NCBI GenBank assembly: GCA_028705785.1
Contig: JAQWCT010000061.1
Coordinates: forward strand, 1 to 11,786
From: Sulfurospirillaceae bacterium
GTDB lineage: Bacteria > Campylobacterota > Campylobacteria > Campylobacterales > Sulfurospirillaceae
Length of the DNA stretch: 11,786 bases
Reading direction: 5' to 3'
Shown: positions 7,163 to 11,786 of the stretch, piece by piece
Layout of the letters: the number at the start of each line of letters is the position of its first letter
Position numbering within the stretch: position 1 is the stretch's first letter
Position numbers and translations under genes: made by a program
Notes under the pieces: generated by a model
What the model saw: only the letters and a program-made list of their open reading frames with translations
What the model was told of the DNA's origin: nothing
Database searches by the model: none

Positions 7163-10006
7163 ATGTCAAATATTAGTCTTTTTTTCTCTCGGCTTCTCAA
7201 TATTGTATTAGGTGTATTGGTTTTAGCTGGAGGCATTGTCTCCTATCGATATGGCAATTTTGGAGGTGTTTCATTTGATGAACTCACCACCAAATATATT
7301 AATAAACAAGATTTGAAGTTTTCAGACTTGCCACCTAGTTTACAAGAACAATACATCGATAAAGAAGCAACGATAGAACAAAGTAAAGATGGCTATTTGC
7401 TTGAAGATGAATACCTTGACGAAAAAGGAAATCCTATACCAGAATCAGAGATAACGGCTAAAGATTTACGAAAGATGGTCAAAAAACTCCAAAAAACACT
7501 GCTTTTTTTACAACACGACAACTTAGTCGTTTCCAATGAAAAAAATGAACTCTCTAAAAGACTTGAAGAGCAGCAAAGTGAAAAAGAAGAAGAAAAAAAC
7601 AATATCCTCAATAAAAACCTAGAGAGAATCAACGAAGCCGAGCAACAACATTATAAAAACATCAGTGATTTGACGATGAAAATCAATGAATTACAAAAAG
7701 AAAATGTCATCATTGCACAACGAGCCAATCTTGAAGCCAATTCACTCAAATCGGAGATTGAAGGACTTAGAGCGAAAGCTGTTGAAGAGACTGAAAAGAA
7801 ACGACAAGAGATACGAAGTGCACGAGAAGATGAGCAGAGCAAAATGGGGGATTATAAGGATAAAATCAAACTTTTAAATGACCAAATAGCGCTTTTAAAC
7901 GACCAGATGAATGCCAACAATGAGACAGCAAAAAATGCTTTCAATCGAAAATTAGAAGAAATCACCAAACTCAAAGATGAAATAAATTTTGCGACGAAAG
8001 AAAAAAATGACATCTTGACCAAACATGGACAAACCATGGTTGAGTTAGAGCGCAAACAAAATGAAGAGATAGCCAAATACAACAAAACAATGGAATCACT
8101 CAAATCAGATACTGAAAAACTCATCGCTAAAAATAGACAAGATATGGCACTTAAAGAAGAAGAAAATCTTAAAAAAGTGGCTATTGGCGAAGAAAAAGTC
8201 AAAGCGCTTCAAACAGAACTCGCAAGCTCCAAAAAACATATCGATGCGCTTATGTTAGAAAATGAAAAAGATTTTAACAAATTTAGAACCTATCTTGAAG
8301 ATGAGAAAAAACTCAACAAAGAACTTACCCTTGCCAATAAAAAGTTAGAAGAGGGTGCGCAAAGCAATGAAAAAAGCCTTAATAGTGTCATTGTAAAACT
8401 TAACGAAGAGATAGCCAAAAAAGAGTCACAAATCAAAGATTTAGGGCTTAAAATAACAGCTATGCAAAATGAAAAGCAAAACTTTGATGTTGAAGTGAAG
8501 AAAAAAATAGATGAAAATGACAAAATTCATAATAAAAATTACAAAATTTTTAATGAAAAAATAGCTTCATTCGACTCATCTAAACGAGAAATGCTTGAAA
8601 AGCTCGATAAACAATTAGGTGAATACAAAGAAGCAGCAAAAGAAAATTATGACAAAATGCAATTTCACGCTAACGAACTCACCCGAACAAATAACGACCT
8701 TAAAGTCAAGAATGATGCTAAAGAAAAAGAGATCCAAGAGTTAAAAACAACCTTGCTTGCACTCAAAACTGATGCAACTAAAAACAAAGAAAGCGAAGAA
8801 GCCAAACTTGCTCAAGTCAAAAGTGCTTTTGATGAATTAAGAATGGATGTCAAACAAAAAGATGCTGAATATCTCGCAAAAGTAACGCTTTTAGAAAATG
8901 AAGCTAGAGCGAAAGAAAATGCACTTGCCAATGCTAAAAAAGAAGAAACGCTCAAAATTGCCGCTTTGCAAAAAGAGATTAAAAATAAAGAAGTTGAAAT
9001 ACAAGTTTCAAAAGATGAACAAAGTCGCAAAGAAGAAGTGTTAAAATCCTTACATGTAAAAGAAAAACAAGCTGACGCTAATGTTACCAAAGCGATGAAT
9101 AAACAAATTGAAGAGTTTAAAAATCAACTTGCCACTATCGAAAAAAATAGGGTAAGCGAGGATGCAAAGCTCGTGGGACTCAAAGATGAGCTTAAACGAA
9201 GAGACATTGAGTATCTTGATAATGTTAAAGCACTTCAAAAAGAGATAAAACAAAAAGAAGCACAAGTTCTTGCAATGAAAGAAGAGAGCAAAAAAATCGA
9301 CCAAAGCAAACTCTCTCAAGAAGAAAAATCAACCAAACTCAAAGATGAATTTAAACAAAGAGAAATCAGCTACCTTGATACTATTAAAGCGCTAGAAAGC
9401 GATATAAAAGCCAAAGAATCACAACTGGGCTTGAGTAAAAAAGATGAGAGTTTGAAACTTTTAGCTTTAGAAAAAGAGTTCAAAACCAACAAAGAAGAGG
9501 CACATAAACAACTCGCTTCCAATGAGCAAACCATCAGAACACTCAATGAAAAAATCAAAGCTTTAGAAACAGTAACACCAAAAGTTGAGGCAAAAGTTGC
9601 TTCTACTACAAACAAAGAACCTAAGGGTCAAAAACTCATGGTGATAGATAAGATGACCTGTACAGATATGGGAACAGGTGTGAATGCGCTCTCCGATACA
9701 TGTAAACAAAATGTTCAAGCATTTCTTTCCAAATATGATGATTCTTATCTCTTTGAAGTCGCACCTATCGTAGACAATGGTGGGTTTGCTTCACTTAAGC
9801 TCATCAAAAATAAAAAAGTAGGCGTCGAAGATACCGAGATAGATAGAATCTCAGGACTTGCGAACATCGGTTTAGGAAAAGCTAGGGCAAAAGCGGGTGG
9901 AGAGCTTATCGAAGCGAAGTTTGGAGAGAGTGCAAAAATTAGTTACGCGCTTTCAAATATTGAGCAAGACAAAGCACGGGGATTTCAGATAAGGGTATTG
10001 AAATAG
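7163..10006 (+). CDS. Membrane-anchored giant coiled-coil protein with OmpA-like C-terminal domain
   Basis: The 947-residue product is not a family I can name. Residues about 5-28 (SLFFSRLLNIVLGVLVLAGG) form one membrane segment without a lipobox, so an uncleaved inner-membrane anchor with the bulk in the periplasm is likely. Residues 30-120 form a small non-coil region. From about 105 to 800 the chain is Lys/Glu/Asn-rich heptad coiled coil without prolines, long enough to span about 100 nm if extended. The C-terminal ~130 residues are globular. They hold the only two cysteines (833 and 847), spaced for a disulphide, then ISGLANIGLGKARAKAGG and ARGFQIRVL, which recall the helix of OmpA-like peptidoglycan-binding domains. 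An envelope-spanning structural role is inferred. ATG at 7163 has AAGG overlapping the fqrB stop, eight nt away. Related units near 557, 673 and 726 suggest internal duplication of the coil. Confidence 0.8.
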   Translation: MSNISLFFSRLLNIVLGVLVLAGGIVSYRYGNFGGVSFDELTTKYINKQDLKFSDLPPSLQEQYIDKEATIEQSKDGYLLEDEYLDEKGNPIPESEITAKDLRKMVKKLQKTLLFLQHDNLVVSNEKNELSKRLEEQQSEKEEEKNNILNKNLERINEAEQQHYKNISDLTMKINELQKENVIIAQRANLEANSLKSEIEGLRAKAVEETEKKRQEIRSAREDEQSKMGDYKDKIKLLNDQIALLNDQMNANNETAKNAFNRKLEEITKLKDEINFATKEKNDILTKHGQTMVELERKQNEEIAKYNKTMESLKSDTEKLIAKNRQDMALKEEENLKKVAIGEEKVKALQTELASSKKHIDALMLENEKDFNKFRTYLEDEKKLNKELTLANKKLEEGAQSNEKSLNSVIVKLNEEIAKKESQIKDLGLKITAMQNEKQNFDVEVKKKIDENDKIHNKNYKIFNEKIASFDSSKREMLEKLDKQLGEYKEAAKENYDKMQFHANELTRTNNDLKVKNDAKEKEIQELKTTLLALKTDATKNKESEEAKLAQVKSAFDELRMDVKQKDAEYLAKVTLLENEARAKENALANAKKEETLKIAALQKEIKNKEVEIQVSKDEQSRKEEVLKSLHVKEKQADANVTKAMNKQIEEFKNQLATIEKNRVSEDAKLVGLKDELKRRDIEYLDNVKALQKEIKQKEAQVLAMKEESKKIDQSKLSQEEKSTKLKDEFKQREISYLDTIKALESDIKAKESQLGLSKKDESLKLLALEKEFKTNKEEAHKQLASNEQTIRTLNEKIKALETVTPKVEAKVASTTNKEPKGQKLMVIDKMTCTDMGTGVNALSDTCKQNVQAFLSKYDDSYLFEVAPIVDNGGFASLKLIKNKKVGVEDTEIDRISGLANIGLGKARAKAGGELIEAKFGESAKISYALSNIEQDKARGFQIRVLK
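9050..9059. repeat. TTACATGTAA palindrome inside the coiled-coil gene
   Basis: An exact copy, in frame as Leu630-His-Val-Lys, which places an out-of-character histidine in a Lys/Glu-rich coiled coil. A one-mismatch copy (ATACATGTAA, 9696-9705) near the end of the gene encodes Thr846-Cys847-Lys848 and so supplies one of the protein's only two cysteines. Confidence 0.9.
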
Positions 10007-10009
10007 ATT

Positions 10010-10708
10010 ATGATGTTGTTTCAGATGGAGCGTGGCTACCGATATAACAGTGATTCACTATTGCTTTATGACTTTATCAGCTCTTTTAACCCTAAAGGTC
10101 AATTGCTTGATGTGGGTTGTGGTTGTGGCATTTTAGGGCTATTGCTTAAGCGAGATTTTCCAGCGTTAGATTTGTGCCTACTTGATATTCAAGAACAAAA
10201 TTGCACACTGACTCGTGCCAATGCACAAAAAAATGGGCTTACATGTAAAGCTATTAAATGTGGGGATTTTTTAGAAACATCGTTTGAGCAAAAGTTTGAT
10301 TTTATCATTTCCAATCCTCCTTTTTATCATAAGGGAACGGTAAAAAGTGAAGTGCCTTCTTTATCACTCAGTCGACATAATTCAGCCCTTCCATTTGAAA
10401 AATTTGCCCAAAAAGTAACTAAAACATTGAAGAATAGAGGCTATTTTATCTTTTGCTATGATGCGAAGCAATTTGATGTCGTTGCACATGCATTGATGGA
10501 AAATGGTCTTAAAATAGAAGATGTTTTATTTGTTCATGTCAAAGAAGATAAAGAGGCTTCTTTGGTCTTGATTCGAGCACGAAAAAGCTCAAAATCACTG
10601 TGCAAAATTCATCCGCCTCTTTTTATGTATCAAAACGATATTATAGCGCCCAAAGTTCAAGCGATATATGACAAATCCAAAACAAAGAGTCTTGCGTGGA
10701 AAATATAG
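10010..10708 (+). CDS. trmN6: tRNA1(Val) A37 N6-methyltransferase (TrmN6/YfiC family)
   Basis: An S-adenosylmethionine-dependent methyltransferase of 232 residues. The SAM-binding motif LLDVGCGCGILGLLL spans 32-46, the acidic LLDIQ at 58-62 would contact the cofactor ribose, and the catalytic SNPPFY at 101-106 is the NPPF signature of N6-adenine methyltransferases. The following H-N-SALPFEKF pattern and the opening FQMERGYRYNSDSLLLYDF are typical of the YfiC/TrmN6 group, which methylates A37 of tRNA1(Val). Methyltransferases of this fold also include rRNA modifiers, so the substrate is an inference. It starts three nt after the previous stop; ATGs at 10010, 10013 and 10025 are all possible. 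Its stop falls inside the next gene. The repeated palindrome at 10239 encodes TCK (residues 78-80). Confidence 0.85.
   Translation: MMLFQMERGYRYNSDSLLLYDFISSFNPKGQLLDVGCGCGILGLLLKRDFPALDLCLLDIQEQNCTLTRANAQKNGLTCKAIKCGDFLETSFEQKFDFIISNPPFYHKGTVKSEVPSLSLSRHNSALPFEKFAQKVTKTLKNRGYFIFCYDAKQFDVVAHALMENGLKIEDVLFVHVKEDKEASLVLIRARKSSKSLCKIHPPLFMYQNDIIAPKVQAIYDKSKTKSLAWKI
10239..10248. repeat. TTACATGTAA palindrome inside trmN6
   Basis: An exact copy followed by AG. It is read in the second allowed phase as CTT ACA TGT AAA, giving Leu77-Thr-Cys-Lys. Confidence 0.9.
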
Positions 10709-11076
10709 TTACATGTAAAGGTTTTTCTTACGCTTTTGACCAAAATGCGTGTCAAAGCTGTTCTGGTAAATGTTGTATTGGAGAGAGTGGTTATATATGG
10801 GTTGATGAAAAAGAGAGAGAGGCTATTGCTCAGTATTTAGGTATCACTCAAGAAGTTTTTATCAATGAGTATTTAGAAAAGATTCGCTATCGTTTCACGA
10901 TTCAAGAGCGCCCTTACGAGGGAGGTCATGGTTGTGTGTTTTTTGATATGGAAAAAAGAAGTTGCTCTATTTATGAAGTGCGCCCAGTTCAGTGTCGAAC
11001 TTTCCCATTTTGGGATTATTTTAAAGAAAAGATTGATGAGGTAGAAAAAGAATGTCCCGGTATTATTCGTTCTTAA
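10696..11076 (+). CDS. YkgJ-family cysteine cluster protein
   Basis: A 126-residue protein with the zinc/iron-binding cysteine pattern of the YkgJ/CxxCxxCC family: Cys19-x2-Cys22-x3-Cys26-Cys27 near the N-terminus, then Cys80, Cys90, Cys100 in GCVFFDMEKRSCSIYEVRPVQC, and a final Cys120. The C.IY..RP..CR.FPFW sequence is characteristic of the family, whose members are thought to bind metal but whose biochemical role is largely unknown. GTG at 10696 is the chosen start: it overlaps trmN6 by 13 bases, with AAAGAG shortly upstream, and places the first cysteine cluster at the usual distance. TTACATGTAA at 10709 lies immediately after the trmN6 stop and encodes V-T-C-K at residues 5-8, adding an extra cysteine (Cys7) outside the conserved cluster. 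Confidence 0.88.
   Translation: MENIVTCKGFSYAFDQNACQSCSGKCCIGESGYIWVDEKEREAIAQYLGITQEVFINEYLEKIRYRFTIQERPYEGGHGCVFFDMEKRSCSIYEVRPVQCRTFPFWDYFKEKIDEVEKECPGIIRS
10709..10718. repeat. TTACATGTAA palindrome at the trmN6/YkgJ-gene overlap
   Basis: An exact copy followed by AG, starting at the base after the trmN6 stop codon and inside the next gene, where it encodes Val5-Thr-Cys-Lys8. Confidence 0.9.
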
Positions 11077-11786
11077 TTGTATTATTGTTTTTAACAGGAT
11101 GTAGCACCAAAGAAATTATCTACACAGAGACTACGAAAAAAGTTTTTGAAGAAGAAGACAACCTTATCTTTCAAGCATTGCAGTATCAACAAAATGGTGA
11201 TTATGCAGGTGCTAAAAAAACTTATCATATGCTTTATGAACAAAGCCAAAAGAAAGTTTATCTCTCTGAAGAGGCTGGCATTGCCTTTGTTTTAGGGGAT
11301 AAAGATGCACTTGATCTTATCCAACTGGGTCTTAAAAAATATCCTGATGAGAAAAATTTTAGCCGATTATTTGTAGGGCAAATGGTGAAAGAAAAACGCT
11401 ATCTTGAAGCAGAGAGAGAAATTTTAAAACTTATCGAAGCCGATAAAAGTGTCCAACATCTCAGCATTGCAGGCAATTTATACCTACAAATGAAGTCTTA
11501 TGACTTGGCTTTAAAATATTTTGAAAGTGCTTATAAACAAGAACAAGCCGAAGATATTCTCATTAATATGGTGGAAGTACTCTATCGCTTTTTAGGAAGA
11601 AAAGACGATGCCATCGCTCATCTTGAAACTTACGCAAGTATTGAGGGATGTGGAAATAATGTTTGTTTTAAACTTCTCGAGATTTACGGACGAGATCGCA
11701 ATGTTAAATGGCTTATCTCAACCTATAAAAAGCTCTACAAACGCCACCAAAATGAAGAATTTGCTAAAAAAATCGTAGAACTTTTG
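11052..11786 (+). CDS. Lipoprotein with TPR-like repeats, C-terminus beyond window
   Basis: From ATG at 11052 the frame stays open for 245 codons to the last base, so the protein is incomplete. The N-terminus MSRYYSFLIVLLFLTGCSTK is a lipoprotein signal: a short basic start, hydrophobic core, and lipobox LTGC with lipidation at Cys17. Serine at +2 suggests export to the outer membrane rather than retention in the inner. The mature part is helical and has tetratricopeptide-like units, for example FQALQYQQNGDYAGAKKTYH and SIAGNLYLQMKSYDLALKYF. This suggests a protein-interaction scaffold facing the periplasm. It begins 25 bases inside the upstream gene (stop at 11074-11076), so the two are probably translationally coupled. 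I do not recognise a named gene. Two cysteines in SIEGCGNNVC near residues 199-204 could form a small disulphide loop. Confidence 0.82.
   Translation, partial: MSRYYSFLIVLLFLTGCSTKEIIYTETTKKVFEEEDNLIFQALQYQQNGDYAGAKKTYHMLYEQSQKKVYLSEEAGIAFVLGDKDALDLIQLGLKKYPDEKNFSRLFVGQMVKEKRYLEAEREILKLIEADKSVQHLSIAGNLYLQMKSYDLALKYFESAYKQEQAEDILINMVEVLYRFLGRKDDAIAHLETYASIEGCGNNVCFKLLEIYGRDRNVKWLISTYKKLYKRHQNEEFAKKIVELL

Noticed and set aside
7393..9615. Several minus-strand open frames of 60-116 codons
   Set aside because: They are Ser/Phe/Leu-rich shadows opposite the Lys/Glu-rich coiled-coil gene, with no motifs and no ribosome binding sites noted.
1789..10718. TTACATGTAA copies as CRP/FNR-type operators
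   Set aside because: The dyad is reminiscent of such sites, but most copies lie deep inside coding regions and none sits at a recognisable promoter.

Overview
The window looks like chromosomal DNA from a free-living Campylobacterota (Epsilonproteobacteria), most likely Sulfurospirillum or a close relative. The evidence is the AT-rich sequence, a class II DAHP synthase, an FqrB-type flavodoxin/quinone reductase closely resembling the Helicobacter/Campylobacter protein, and tightly packed overlapping genes. The genus is an inference; I could not run a search.

Layout. 1-337 (-): the N-terminal 112 codons of a RarD-type EamA transporter, running off the left edge. 338-413: a divergent intergenic region with a small inverted repeat. 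414-1775 (+): class II DAHP synthase, the first step of aromatic amino acid synthesis. 1776-2136: no gene. This stretch holds a perfect 16-bp hairpin built from two copies of a palindrome, then a 229-bp element with 30-bp inverted ends. 2137-3053 (+): mcrB lacking its 5' half, its homology starting right at the end of the element. 3050-4318 (+): an apparently intact mcrC, overlapping the last gene of the opposing pair tail to tail. 4277-4846 (-) and 4843-6078 (-): a minimal ABC ATPase translationally coupled to proA (proline synthesis). 6079-6194: a divergent promoter region. 6195 to the right edge (+): a compact run of fqrB, a 947-residue membrane-anchored coiled-coil protein with an OmpA-like tail, trmN6 (tRNA methyltransferase), a YkgJ-type cysteine-cluster protein and a lipoprotein with TPR-like character cut by the window end. 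Gaps or overlaps in this run are 8 nt, 3 nt, -13 nt and -25 nt, so it reads as one transcription unit.

The most striking signal is not a gene. The 10-bp palindrome TTACATGTAA occurs nine times exactly and three more times with one mismatch, against a rough chance expectation far below one. Most copies lie inside unrelated coding sequences on both strands, where they force the same short peptides (LHV or TCK) into McrC, the ABC ATPase, ProA, the coiled-coil protein, TrmN6 and the YkgJ-like protein. It behaves like a genome-wide iterated palindrome or uptake-type sequence rather than a promoter operator. The second theme is a decayed McrBC restriction locus: the mobile-element-like repeat sits at the breakpoint, leaving mcrC without a working GTPase partner.
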